Below are positions 48,628 through 57,275 of a stretch of 64,000 nt of DNA, piece after piece. Below the pieces are notes generated by a model. The model did no database searches, was not told the origin of the DNA, and was given only the letters and a program-made list of their open reading frames with translations. Origin of the DNA: Chryseobacterium salivictor (GTDB taxonomy: Bacteria > Bacteroidota > Bacteroidia > Flavobacteriales > Weeksellaceae); the NCBI RefSeq assembly GCF_004359195.1, contig NZ_CP037954.1:1736001-1800000 (forward strand). Direction: 5' to 3'. The translations under genes were made by a program, and so were the position numbers. How positions within the stretch are numbered: position 1 is the stretch's first letter; each line of letters starts with the position of its first letter.

Positions 48628-49347
48628 ATGAAAAATTATGCTCTTGTAACCGGCAGCGCCGACCGGATCGGAAAAGCGGTCGCCATTCATCTTGCCAAAC
48701 AAGGCTACAATTTGGTGTTGCATTATAATTCCTCTGTAGAAAAAGCCCAAAAAGTAAAAGATGAAATTCTATCTTTACCCAACAGCGTGGAGGTAGAATT
48801 GCTGCAGATTAATTTTTTGAAAGACAATGATTTCGATCAAATATTTACAGAATTAAAAGAAAAGGAAATCAGCATCGAAATTTTAGTGAACTGTGCCTCA
48901 GATTTTATTCCTTCGAATTTTAAAGATCAGGGAAGTGCGCTGTTCGATAAAGAAATGACCATCAATTTTAAAAATCCTTATCTTCTAACCAAAGCATTTG
49001 CGAATGTTTTTGGGACGGGAAATATCATTAATTTCGTTGATACCAAAGTGGCCAAAAACAGTACGGTTCACCTCGATTATATTTTGAGTAAAAAATTACT
49101 GAAGGATTTTACCGGGATTTCTGCGGTAGAACTCGCGCCAAATATCAGAGTCAACGGAATTGCACCTGGACTGATTCTGCCTCCGGAAGGGAAAGATGAA
49201 AGTTACCTGTTAAATTTGGCTGAGAATATTCCTTTAAAAACAATTGGTAATTTAGAGGAGATTTTAAAAGCGGTTCAGTTTATTTTGGACAGTAAATTCT
49301 TCACCGGACAAATTTTATATATTGACGGTGGCGAGCATTTGGTCTAA
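48628..49347 (+). CDS. SDR reductase, FolM-like position
   Basis: 239 aa. It starts with NYALVTGSADRIGKAVAIHLAKQGYNLVLHYN, whose GSADRIG resembles the GSxRRIG of pteridine reductases and FolM. The SDR YxxxK catalytic pair is in HLDYILSKKLL (Y about residue 151, K about 155). FolM-type enzymes reduce dihydromonapterin or dihydrofolate. The neighbouring folB-folK fusion gene makes this role likely, but substrate is unproven. Confidence 0.8.
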   Translation: MKNYALVTGSADRIGKAVAIHLAKQGYNLVLHYNSSVEKAQKVKDEILSLPNSVEVELLQINFLKDNDFDQIFTELKEKEISIEILVNCASDFIPSNFKDQGSALFDKEMTINFKNPYLLTKAFANVFGTGNIINFVDTKVAKNSTVHLDYILSKKLLKDFTGISAVELAPNIRVNGIAPGLILPPEGKDESYLLNLAENIPLKTIGNLEEILKAVQFILDSKFFTGQILYIDGGEHLV

Positions 49348-49470
49348 AATGAAAATTATTTCGCAGATATTTGCAGGAATGAAAGAATAAGTGTTATCAA
49401 TTAAAATACAAAACACAAATCAAAGGCATTTGTTTTAAAAATAAATCCTAAAAAAAATTTAAAATAAAAT

Positions 49471-50253
49471 ATGGGAGCACTCTATCATCCTAAATTATCA
49501 ACAGTCCGGGTAGAAAATCTGCGGCTGCGGGCATTTATCGGGTTCATCGATTGGGAAACCGAAAAACTACAGGACATCATTATTTCTTATTCCTTTAAAT
49601 ATGATACTTCGTTGGCTGCCAAAACAGATAATGTTCAGAATGCGGTGGATTATAAAAAGATCACCAAAGAGATTATCGATTTTGTGGATCATAAAAGTTT
49701 TCACCTCATCGAAACCCTGGCGGAGAAAATATATGCTTTTATTCAATCTTCAGGTGCCGAACTTCAGGAGATTCAGGTGAAAGTGGAAAAACCTCATGCG
49801 CTGCGTTTTGCCGATAATGTTCTGGTCGAAATCGACGGTAAAGACCGGTACCATACTGCGGTTGTGGCTTTGGGATCCAATATTGATTCCGAACAGAATT
49901 TCACCAAAGCTTTAAGTCATCTTCAGGAAATTGGATTTATCATGAAACGCACAGCGTTTATTAAAACAAAACCGTTAAAATTTGAGGAGCAACCGGAATT
50001 TCTGAATGGCGCTGTTCTGATCAACACCAAAAAAAGTCTCCCTGAACTGAAGATGCATTTAAAACAGATCGAAGCGATATTAGGCAGAGTACGGTCTGAT
50101 AACAAAAATGCGCCGCGGGAAATCGATCTTGATGTCCTTACTTATAACGGGTTCCTCATTGATAAAGATATAGAGGAACTGCCTTTTCTCATTGGTTTTG
50201 TGCAGCAATTAGAACCGGAAATTGCACTGTTTAATTCTGATGTCAAGAAGTAA
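49471..50253 (+). CDS. Bifunctional dihydroneopterin aldolase/HPPK
   Basis: 260 aa, a fusion of two folate enzymes. Residues about 10-120 are the FolB/FolX aldolase domain (VENLRLRAFIGFIDWETEKLQDIII, HLIETLAEKIYAF, VKVEKPHAL). Residues about 127-255 are the HPPK (FolK) domain: VVALGSNIDSEQNF, QPEFLNGAVLI, IEAILGRVRSDNKNAPREIDLDVLTYN. It would convert dihydroneopterin to 6-hydroxymethyl-dihydropterin pyrophosphate in one polypeptide. Confidence 0.9.
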   Translation: MGALYHPKLSTVRVENLRLRAFIGFIDWETEKLQDIIISYSFKYDTSLAAKTDNVQNAVDYKKITKEIIDFVDHKSFHLIETLAEKIYAFIQSSGAELQEIQVKVEKPHALRFADNVLVEIDGKDRYHTAVVALGSNIDSEQNFTKALSHLQEIGFIMKRTAFIKTKPLKFEEQPEFLNGAVLINTKKSLPELKMHLKQIEAILGRVRSDNKNAPREIDLDVLTYNGFLIDKDIEELPFLIGFVQQLEPEIALFNSDVKK

Positions 50254-50344
50254 AATGTTCGTATATTTATTTAGTGTAATGGGAGCTGATGTATTTCAAA
50301 CTCCAGTTATCTTGAAATAAATATAAACTTTAAACTTATAAGTG

Positions 50345-50506
50345 ATGATGGTTTTACATCCACAGTATATTAAAGATGCTAAAGGAAATGAAACTTTAGT
50401 GGTTATTTTTGCGGAAGAATTTAATAAAATTATGGACTTACTGGAAGATTTGGAAGATGTTACTGTTGGAAAACTCATAAAAAAAAACCGTCCCGTCATT
50501 ATTTGA
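50345..50506 (+). CDS. Small antitoxin-like protein (orphan)
   Basis: 53 aa, too short for typical gene finding. From the ATG at 50345 (or 50348) it reads MVLHPQYIKDAKGNETLVVI, then FAEEFNKIMDLLEDLEDV, ending RPVII. It resembles Phd/YefM/RelB-type antitoxins of Bacteroidota in the QYIKD...G....VV...EF..I...LEDLED layout. Its stop codon lies inside the loop of the terminator hairpin. No toxin gene is next to it. The call rests on pattern similarity only. Confidence 0.5.
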   Translation: MMVLHPQYIKDAKGNETLVVIFAEEFNKIMDLLEDLEDVTVGKLIKKNRPVII

Positions 50507-50520
50507 CGGGACGGTTTCTC
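50484..50520. terminator. Bidirectional terminator overlapping the antitoxin-like gene end
   Basis: AAACCGTCCCGTCA-TTAT-TTGACGGGACGGTTT type hairpin with A-run left and T-rich right, shared by the small gene (+) and the desaturase gene (-). Confidence 0.8.
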
Positions 50521-50523
50521 TAT

Positions 50524-51276
50524 TTAATGGTCTCTTTTTACGACCGCTACCGGATTCAGTTTGATGAGTTTCATTTTGTGCAGAAGAATCATAATGTAAT
50601 ACGTCACATCGATTTCATGCCATCTCACGCCACCGAAGTTGGCTCTGCCACCGTGTTTGTGGTGATTGTTATGATAGCCTTCGCCCATCATTAACCAGTC
50701 GAAACGGAAAAGATTTTTAGACGTATCAGAAACTTTAAAGTTCGTATAACCGTAAATATGCGCAAACCAATTGATAATTACGCCGTGAATCGGCGCCATC
50801 ATGTAGGCAACAGGAAGTAAAATCCATTGCCACCAAGCGGTTGCGAAGAAGTAAAAGAAAGCGGTGTAAGCAATTGCCCAACCAATTCTGGATCCCCAGG
50901 AACTTGCGAACTTGTCGAAACTTTCCCATTGAGGAACGTTCTTGGTGAATTTTTCTTCGATAATCGCTTTCTGACTGTTGATATCGGCATAGATTTTCTT
51001 CGTACGCCACATCATTGAAAACAGATTATCGTCGTATTTTGGGGAATGCGGATCTTTTTCGGTGTCCGCAAAAGCGTGGTGCATTCTGTGCATAACGCCG
51101 TACCCATAAGCGGAAAGGTAATTGGATCCCTGTGTAACCCACGTTAAAATAAAGCACAGTTTCTCGCCAAATTTTGACATTTTAAAGGATTGATGCGCTG
51201 CATATCGGTGCAGGAAAAAAGTTTGAAAAAACAGTCCCGAATACCAAAGGACGATGATGAAAATAAGAATAGTCAT
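50524..51276 (-). CDS. Acyl-CoA/fatty-acid desaturase
   Basis: 250 aa from the ATG at 51274-51276 (MTILIFIIVLWYSG). A longer open frame reaches 51345 but crosses the promoter at 51292-51299. The three His boxes are HRYAAHQ, HRMHHAFADTEKDPHSP and HNNHHKHGG, typical of membrane stearoyl-CoA-type desaturases, which introduce a double bond and help keep membranes fluid, fitting a cold habitat. Confidence 0.92.
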   Translation of the reverse strand: MTILIFIIVLWYSGLFFQTFFLHRYAAHQSFKMSKFGEKLCFILTWVTQGSNYLSAYGYGVMHRMHHAFADTEKDPHSPKYDDNLFSMMWRTKKIYADINSQKAIIEEKFTKNVPQWESFDKFASSWGSRIGWAIAYTAFFYFFATAWWQWILLPVAYMMAPIHGVIINWFAHIYGYTNFKVSDTSKNLFRFDWLMMGEGYHNNHHKHGGRANFGGVRWHEIDVTYYIMILLHKMKLIKLNPVAVVKRDH

Positions 51277-51291
51277 AAATAAAATTAGGGG

Positions 51292-51299
51292 CAAAGGTA
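51292..51299 (-). promoter_or_regulatory. -7 box of the desaturase gene
   Basis: Minus-strand TACCTTTG matches TAnnTTTG. It lies 16 bases upstream of the chosen ATG and so decides that start. Confidence 0.6.
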
Positions 51300-51377
51300 C
51301 GGTGAAATCAATAAAGATGAAAGCCGGAAATGCTCCGGCTTTCACAAAATACTGTTAAATTTTGGCTGGTTTATACG

Positions 51378-52673
51378 TTAAACCCCTTTCACGATAAAAT
51401 AATTCTTTTTGCCTTTTTGTAATAAAAGGAATTTTCCGTCGATCAGATCTTTTTCGCTAACCTCAAAAGTTTCGCTTACTTTTTCTTTATTAATGGAAAT
51501 GGCGTTGCCTGTCAGTTCTCTTTTGGCTTCTCCTTTTGATTTCAGGAAACCTGATTTTTCAGAGATTAAATCGATCACATTGCTTCCAAGTACTTCAGCT
51601 TTTGAAATTTCTTTTTGCGGAACTCCTTCGAAAACTTCCAGAAAAGTGGCTTCATCCAGATTTACCAGATCTTCTGCGGTCGAGCGTCCGAATAAAATCT
51701 CTGAAGCTTTCACTGCTTTTTCGAATTCTTCACGGCTGTGAACCCAAACCGTCACTTCTTCCGCCAGTTTTTTCTGTAATTTTCTCTCATGTGGCGCCGT
51801 TTGATGCTCTGCAATCAAAGCTTCTATTTCTTCTTTGCTTAAAAAAGTATAGAATTTAATGAATCTTTCAGCGTCTGCATCCGTTGCATTTACCCAGAAC
51901 TGGTAGAATTTATAGGGGGAAGTTCTTTTTGCATCCAACCAGTAATTTTCTCCCGCTTCCGATTTTCCGAATTTGGAACCGTCGGCTTTGGTGATGAGGG
52001 GAACGGTTAAAGCAAAAGCTTCACCCTGAACTTTTCTGCGGATCAGTTCTGTTCCTGTGGTGATATTTCCCCACTGATCAGAACCGCCCATCTGGAGTTT
52101 TATATTTTTTGTTTTGTATAAATGCAGGAAATCGTAACCCTGCAACAGCTGGTAAGAGAATTCAGTAAAGCTCATTCCTTCTGCGCCGCCTTCGCCGGTG
52201 ATTCTTTTCTTCACCGATTCCTTCGCCATCATGTAATTCACGGTAATATTTTTACCGATATCGCGAATGAAATCCAGGAAAGAAATTTCTTTCATCCAAT
52301 CGTAATTGTTGACCAGTTCTGCACTGTTCGCTTCGGTACCATCAAAGTTTAAAAACCGGGATAACTGCCCTTTCAAACATTCTACATAATGGTTCAGCGT
52401 TTCCTCATCCAAAGCATTTCTTTCGTTGGATTTTCCCGAAGGATCACCGATCATTCCTGTTGCGCCGCCCACCAAAGCGATGGGTTTATGACCGTGTTGC
52501 TGATAATGTGCAAGAACTTTGATTGGAATCAAACTTCCGATATGCAACGAATCTGCGGTAGGATCGAAGCCGATATAGGCCGTCGTCATTTCCTTATTCA
52601 GTTGTTCTTCGGTTCCCGGCATCATGTCGGCAAACAGGCCGCGCCATTTCAGTTCTTCAATAAAAGCGTTCAT
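51378..52673 (-). CDS. tyrS: Tyrosyl-tRNA synthetase
   Basis: 431 aa from the ATG at 52671-52673 ([14 protein letters not shown]), not the open frame to 52772, which crosses a promoter. The HIGH-like motif is SLHIGSL (residues 42-48), the KMSKS-like motif is GSKFGKS, and an S4-type RNA-binding domain forms the C-terminal end ([18 protein letters not shown]). It charges tRNA-Tyr. Single-copy housekeeping gene. Confidence 0.96.
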   Translation of the reverse strand: MNAFIEELKWRGLFADMMPGTEEQLNKEMTTAYIGFDPTADSLHIGSLIPIKVLAHYQQHGHKPIALVGGATGMIGDPSGKSNERNALDEETLNHYVECLKGQLSRFLNFDGTEANSAELVNNYDWMKEISFLDFIRDIGKNITVNYMMAKESVKKRITGEGGAEGMSFTEFSYQLLQGYDFLHLYKTKNIKLQMGGSDQWGNITTGTELIRRKVQGEAFALTVPLITKADGSKFGKSEAGENYWLDAKRTSPYKFYQFWVNATDADAERFIKFYTFLSKEEIEALIAEHQTAPHERKLQKKLAEEVTVWVHSREEFEKAVKASEILFGRSTAEDLVNLDEATFLEVFEGVPQKEISKAEVLGSNVIDLISEKSGFLKSKGEAKRELTGNAISINKEKVSETFEVSEKDLIDGKFLLLQKGKKNYFIVKGV

Positions 52674-52694
52674 TTTCTTGCAAATTTTAAGAGG

Positions 52695-52702
52695 CAAAGG
52701 TA
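52695..52702 (-). promoter_or_regulatory. -7 box of tyrS
   Basis: Minus-strand TACCTTTG, a full match to TAnnTTTG, 22 bases before the chosen ATG. The sequence differs from the desaturase box only in its flanks. Confidence 0.6.
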
Positions 52703-52952
52703 GGGATTTGAGGCAGGAGTTCCAAGTTTCCGGTTTGCGATTTCGGGGTACGAAACAATCGGTTCTTTGCATTCCGGATTCCGGGTTTTGAATGATTGGT
52801 TTAATGAATACTGTTTTTTCGGGTCATTATTTTTGAATATGCTCTCCGTAAAAACTTTTCAGGCTTTCCGGGCGAAATTTCAATGATGTAAAGGCTTTGC
52901 AAATTATTTGATATTCATTTAATTAAGCCATTATTTTTAAATTAAAATAGCT

Positions 52953-52960
52953 TAATTTTG
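52953..52960 (+). promoter_or_regulatory. -7 box of the J-domain/KTSC gene
   Basis: TAATTTTG matches TAnnTTTG, 24 bases before the ATG at 52984. Confidence 0.55.
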
Positions 52961-52983
52961 CACCCCGAAATATTGATTTACTT

Positions 52984-53430
52984 ATGAAAAGAATTGGCGA
53001 GCACAGAAAGCTTCTTGGGGTTGAAAAATCCGCGACTTTAAAAGACTTGAAAACGGTTTACAGAAATACGATGAAAGATGCGCATCCTGATAAATTCGTG
53101 AATGACGAAGCCGGAAAACTGGAGGCCGAAGAAAAAAGCAAATCCGTCATTGAAGCCTATCATTTTTTGGTGAGCATCAATCCGGAAACGCAGGAAAAAT
53201 ACAAAGAAGAATATACGGAAACCATTTCCAGTTCAATTATTCAGGATTTTTATTACGAAAAATCAATTTTGAAAGTTCAGCATTTCAACGGTAAGATGTT
53301 TGAATATATCGGCGTTCCAAGAAATACCTACATCAAAATGGTGAATTCAGATTCTCCGAGCCGTTTTGCGAGAAGACATATCTACGGAAAATACATTTAC
53401 CGAAAAAACGGTGAAGCGATGGCGGAGTAA
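52984..53430 (+). CDS. J-domain protein with C-terminal KTSC domain
   Basis: 148 aa. Residues about 7-65 form a J domain with the HPD motif at 34-36 (KDAHPDKF). Residues about 85-145 match the KTSC domain (ILKVQHFNGKMFEYIGVPRNTYIKMVNSDSPSRFARRHI...YIYRKNG). J domains recruit DnaK; KTSC is a short domain of unknown role often near nucleic-acid proteins. Two damaged copies of its 3' half follow in the window (53563-53704 and 55029-55344). Confidence 0.85.
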   Translation: MKRIGEHRKLLGVEKSATLKDLKTVYRNTMKDAHPDKFVNDEAGKLEAEEKSKSVIEAYHFLVSINPETQEKYKEEYTETISSSIIQDFYYEKSILKVQHFNGKMFEYIGVPRNTYIKMVNSDSPSRFARRHIYGKYIYRKNGEAMAE

Positions 53431-53562
53431 TTTCCGTTCGTTTTTAAAATTTAAAAAGCACAATTTCTAAGGAGATTGTGCTTTTTGATTTATGGGCGTA
53501 AATTTAAGCAAGTTGGTTTTTAAAATGAGATCCTCAAAGTCGGAGACTTTGCGGAGCGGAGG

Positions 53563-53704
53563 AATTCAGATTCTCCGAGCCGTTTTGCGAGAAGACATAT
53601 CTACGGAAAATACATTTACCGAAAAAACGGTGAAGCGATGGGGGAGTAACTTCTGTTCGTTTTTAAAATTTAAAAAGCACAGTTTCGGGAAGAAATTGTG
53701 CTTT
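53563..53704 (+). repeat. Duplicated tail of the KTSC gene, copy 2
   Basis: Repeats the gene from AATTCAGATTCTCCGAGCC through the stop codon and its terminator hairpin, with a few base changes. The duplicated reading is SDSPSRFARRHIYGKYIYRKNG plus a changed end. It lacks the J domain, so it is not a gene. The join with copy 1 occurs at a shared AATTCAGATTCTCC. Confidence 0.85.
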
Positions 53705-53840
53705 ATTTTTAGTTAGGATATCAGTAAGTTGTTGTTTTAAAAGAGATTTTCAAATGAAAACTTTGCGGAAGAAAGTCAGAAGACTTTTCCTTCTGAAAAA
53801 AAGTATCAATTTTTTTTACAAAGCAAAAAAAACTTTCATA

Positions 53841-54311
53841 TTAATGTTTTTTAAAACGAGAGTCAAATGCCATTGGAGTTTTAGCGGTAACTTTAATCTT
53901 TTTTGAATCAGGATGATTGGGATTGATAAGGTAATTGTATTCTTGCGGAACTATACTGCTTGGGACTTTTAAGATGACTGCGCTGTTTTCAGACACGAAG
54001 TCATCGCCGATTGTTTGCGTGGTTAGCGTTGGTGGTTTGGAATTCCAGTCGTCCGGGAGATCTTCAATTTTAACTTCCAGAATTGTAATGTCGCTTGGAA
54101 TGTCGATCTCTACATAAAACCGGTCATTTGGTAAGTCTTCAGACAAATCTAAATGTACAGAGACTTCTAATGTTGCTAATGCTCTGCTTTCGGCAGTATA
54201 CACGACTTTGGTATTTAAACTGTTCCACCGGTATCCTTTTGACATTGATGCACCAGTTCCCGAAAGGGTGGTTTTTAAATATTTTTCTCTTTCAACTCTG
54301 TACACTTTCAT
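53841..54311 (-). CDS. RES-domain toxin
   Basis: 156 aa. RES proteins degrade NAD+ and stop growth. The sequence has VYRVEREKYLKTTLSGTGASMSKGYRWNSLNTKVVYTAES, in which R-(x)n-G-RWN and Y-T-A-E-S match the RES signature (Arg, Tyr, Glu and Ser). It overlaps the antitoxin by one base (ATGA-type coupling, base 54311). It is the second gene of the pair, after its antitoxin. Confidence 0.9.
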   Translation of the reverse strand: MKVYRVEREKYLKTTLSGTGASMSKGYRWNSLNTKVVYTAESRALATLEVSVHLDLSEDLPNDRFYVEIDIPSDITILEVKIEDLPDDWNSKPPTLTTQTIGDDFVSENSAVILKVPSSIVPQEYNYLINPNHPDSKKIKVTAKTPMAFDSRFKKH

Positions 54312-54811
54312 TAGGCGAAATTTCCGAATTCAATTCTGTTCAGAGCATAGTTTACCTCATCAATGCCGGTGGTGGTATCCAATAGGCTTTCTGGTGAATT
54401 GCCACCTAATGACAGGTTTGGTTTCTTCAGCCATCGTTGAAACTTTTCTTTTTCATCATTAAAAACCTCTAAACCATAATCGAGTAGTTCAGTAATCATT
54501 AGGATTAATTCGCTGTCTCTGCTGTCGAGCAAAGATTCTTCACCTTTTTTCTTATTATAGGTTGTTTGGGGGATGCCTACCATTGCTAACACTGTTTTAA
54601 CCGGACGGTCTAATCGGTCACTTATCAATTCAATTGACGAGTAGGGGATGCCTTGCCGGATAATGTCAACGCGCTCCATTTTGTTAGACCATGTAAAGAG
54701 TTTTCCACCGGAATTAATTTTCCATGATTTCAAACCTGCGTTCCTGCCAGCAGCTTTTCTAATACTTTTTTTAGTATTAAATGGAATTGTTTTTAAAGTT
54801 TTATCTGTCAT
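54311..54811 (-). CDS. Xre/MbcA/ParS-type antitoxin
   Basis: 166 aa. The C-terminal part (about 112-160) has ELLDYGLEVFNDEKEKFQRWLKKPNLSLGGNSPESLLDTTTGIDEVNYALNRIEFG, the MbcA/ParS toxin-binding domain (G-x-x-P-x-x-L-L). The middle has a helix-turn-helix-like Xre stretch ISDRLDRPVKTVLAMVGIPQTTYNKKK. It neutralises the RES toxin and probably represses its own promoter. An ACAACATATTTGTTGT palindrome at 54837-54852 in front is a candidate operator. Confidence 0.9.
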   Translation of the reverse strand: MTDKTLKTIPFNTKKSIRKAAGRNAGLKSWKINSGGKLFTWSNKMERVDIIRQGIPYSSIELISDRLDRPVKTVLAMVGIPQTTYNKKKGEESLLDSRDSELILMITELLDYGLEVFNDEKEKFQRWLKKPNLSLGGNSPESLLDTTTGIDEVNYALNRIEFGNFA

Positions 54812-54836
54812 TTTGCAACATATCTATTGTAAATGT

Positions 54837-54852
54837 ACAACATATTTGTTGT
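54837..54852. promoter_or_regulatory. Candidate operator before the RES-Xre pair
   Basis: ACAACA-TATT-TGTTGT, a 6-bp inverted repeat 26 bases before the antitoxin ATG. A second imperfect one (CAACATA...TTGTA) lies nearer the gene. Confidence 0.45.
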
Positions 54853-55028
54853 GTGTTTGTTTTTTTTTTGCAATTTATTTCACCCTTCTGTTTTTTTTTA
54901 ATTCAGGGTAATTTTAAGACTGAAAAGAAATGTCAAATTCTGAAGCGGTTTTAAATGGGTTTCCTTTGATTGAGATATGGCAAGCCAATATTATAATGGA
55001 AAGTGTCTGATATATTGGATTACTGATG

Positions 55029-55344
55029 TTATTATTTTGAAAAACAAATTTTAAAAGTTCAGCATTTCAACGGTAAGATGTTTGAATATATCGGCGTTCC
55101 AAGAAATACCTAAATCAAAATGGTGAATACAGATTCTCCGAGCCGTTTTGCGAGAAGACATATCTACGGAAAATACATTTACCGAAAAAATGGGGAAGCG
55201 ATGGCGGAATAATTTCCGTTTGTTTTTATAAATTAAAAAGCACAATTTCTAAGGAGATTGTGCTTTTTGATTTATGGGCGTAAATTTAAGCAAGTTGGTT
55301 TTTAAAATGAGATCCTCAAAGTCGGAGACTTTGAGGAGCGGAGG
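55029..55344 (+). pseudogene. Duplicated, broken KTSC tail, copy 3
   Basis: Repeats about 315 bases of the KTSC gene and its downstream terminator, including the GGGCGTAAATTTAAGCAAGT and CGGAGACTTTG stretch. In frame it reads ILKVQHFNGKMFEYIGVPRN then T, a TAA stop (TAC to TAA), and IKMVNTDSPSRFARRHI. The J domain is absent, so it is a dead 3' copy. Together with copies 1 and 2 it flanks the RES-Xre pair. Confidence 0.85.
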
Positions 55345-55362
55345 AAAGTGAATTTAACATTC

Positions 55363-55710
55363 TTAAGGTTTAGAAAACTTGACAAGGTTGACGGAAGTTT
55401 CAGGTTCCATTATTGCTAAATTGCTTGTTTTGTAGTTGAATTCTGAGTGTAAAGCTTCTAAAACTGCATCTTTATTGGTCGTTAAAACATCAACAATATT
55501 CATTAACATTTTTAGATGTTCAATCACTTTTTCATATTTTGAAGTTTTTCTGAGCAGGTAATAAATATTGCTCAACATGATTGAGGTTACAAAACCCTGA
55601 ATTTTTCCATTTTCACATCAGGTGACGATTTGGGCGGCATCTTCTGCGAATTGTTTTCTATCAAACAGAAAATCAAGAATGACGTCGGTGTTGATTAAAA
55701 CTTTATTCAT
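55363..55710 (-). pseudogene. Broken PIN-domain (VapC-like) toxin
   Basis: From the ATG at 55708-55710 the frame reads MNKVLINTDVILDFLFDRKQ with the conserved N-terminal aspartates of PIN domains, then a TGA stop at 55618-55620 (codon 31), then CENGKIQGFVTSIMLSNIYYLLRK and KVIEHLKMLMNIVDVLTTNK in the same frame. The end after about residue 105 no longer looks like a PIN domain. The gene is dead or would need stop readthrough. Upstream frame remnants read FYKKELTDRSSEKYL, which resembles an antitoxin end. Confidence 0.7.
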
Positions 55711-55820
55711 TACAAATATTTTTCAGACGAGCGGTCGGTTAATTCCTTTTTGTAAAACCGTACTTTGAAACATGTTGTTTAATTCTGCAAATATTCAAAT
55801 AAACTTAAAGAATAAAACCC

Positions 55821-57275
55821 CTACAAATCCCCTCTCTTCAAAACCCTCCCTCTCGGTTCATCCCCTTCATACAAAGCAATCTCAGAATGCAGAAACTGCG
55901 CAGCGGCGGCGGAATCTTCCACTTTCGTGGCGCTGCGGGTGAGCATTTCTGTTTCGTATTTTGCTAAAGCCGTTTCGCGAATCCCTTTTTCCCGCCAGTG
56001 AGATGAGGGTTTGCAATTTTTGAAAATTTCACGGGCTAAAGAAAGGGCATCTAACAGCGCCTGGTTTGCGCCCTGTCCTTTGAAAGGACTCATTGGATGT
56101 GCCGCATCGCCGATTAATGTTGCGTTTCCGGCTTTCTGCAATAATTCTGGCGTGAGCAATGCCCGATCATAAACAGGATAACCGGAAATCTGCGTTTCTG
56201 AAGTTGCTGCGACAATCTGTGGAATCGGAGCGTGCCACTGCGTTCTGCGCAACGCCTCTGCTTTCAATGCTTGCGGACCTTTTGCGCTCAATTCTTTCGC
56301 TTCATTTTCCGGCATGGGAAAACTCAGTTGCCACATGACGGAGTCGGAATCATATGGCATCATGTAAATTCTTTCGTTACCATTGGCGGTTTGGAAGACC
56401 GTCGCGGAATCCAGCAAAGAACTTTCAATATTTTCGAGCGCTGACAAAGGACAAATGCCCAAAATCACAATACAGTCGAGGTAGCGCAACGGAGAAATTT
56501 CTTCGCCAATCAACAGATTCCGGACAACACTGCGGATGCCGTCGGCTCCGACGAGAAGACCGGCTTTTGCGGTTTCTGTTTTTCCACCGACCTGAAAGTG
56601 GAGGTCGATTCCGCCTTCTTTATTTTCTTTAAAACCGAGGAGTTGATGGTTCCATTGTATCATTTTTTTTCCGCCAAGTTGGCCGAGTAGTGCTAAGCGC
56701 AGAGACTGTCGGGCGATGTGGATATTGGTGCGTTTCGGCGAAGTTTTTGCGTTGGCGTCTGTTTCCAGCCATTTTCGCATTCCCCATTCGCCAACGATTT
56801 TTCCTTCGGGCGTATGAACCAGATGGCGGGTGGAAACGACGCCTTTTTCCAAATTGAAAATGCCAAAACCTTCGATGGCTTTGCTCGCCTGTTGCAGCGT
56901 TAATCCGTAACCTTGAGACCGTTCATCAAAACTTTTGTCGCGCTCGTAAAGGGTAAATGGAATTCCGCGGTGCAGACACGCTACGGCAAGCGCAACCCCG
57001 CCAATTCCGCCCCCAATAATGGCAACGTGCGGATAGTTTTCAATATCCGGAACGGGAAAGTGTTCTGAGGGAATAATTCCGGAGCCGGAACAGTTTGGAC
57101 AAATATAAAGGGAAGCTTCCGGGCGGACCGGCGGTATTTCTCCGGAATTATTTTTTTTAAAGTTTTCTAATTCCGACTGATACCGAAGCCGGATACTCTT
57201 TTTTATTCTGCGCTTTAATTTGCCCGATGCTTTGCATTCCGGGCACACCGTAAAACTGATTTTTTCTTTTTCCAT
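55821..57275 (-). CDS. FAD-dependent monooxygenase with N-terminal zinc-binding motif
   Basis: 484 aa. An N-terminal Cys4 pair is present: CPEC (C11, C14) and CPNCSGSG (C59, C62), separated by a basic helix. It resembles half of the DnaJ zinc domain. The FAD monooxygenase part follows: VAIIGGGIGGVALAVACL (about 83-100), the GADGIR motif (about 242) and VIGDAAHPMSPFKGQGANQALLDAL (about 390). Substrate unknown. I infer that the zinc part is a structural or partner-binding addition. Confidence 0.85.
   Translation of the reverse strand: MEKEKISFTVCPECKASGKLKRRIKKSIRLRYQSELENFKKNNSGEIPPVRPEASLYICPNCSGSGIIPSEHFPVPDIENYPHVAIIGGGIGGVALAVACLHRGIPFTLYERDKSFDERSQGYGLTLQQASKAIEGFGIFNLEKGVVSTRHLVHTPEGKIVGEWGMRKWLETDANAKTSPKRTNIHIARQSLRLALLGQLGGKKMIQWNHQLLGFKENKEGGIDLHFQVGGKTETAKAGLLVGADGIRSVVRNLLIGEEISPLRYLDCIVILGICPLSALENIESSLLDSATVFQTANGNERIYMMPYDSDSVMWQLSFPMPENEAKELSAKGPQALKAEALRRTQWHAPIPQIVAATSETQISGYPVYDRALLTPELLQKAGNATLIGDAAHPMSPFKGQGANQALLDALSLAREIFKNCKPSSHWREKGIRETALAKYETEMLTRSATKVEDSAAAAQFLHSEIALYEGDEPRGRVLKRGDL

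Noticed and set aside
51277..51345. Longer N-terminus of the desaturase
   Set aside because: It crosses the -7 box at 51292-51299.
52674..52772. Longer N-terminus of tyrS
   Set aside because: It crosses the tyrS -7 box and is not similar to TyrS; the family begins at MNAFIEEL.
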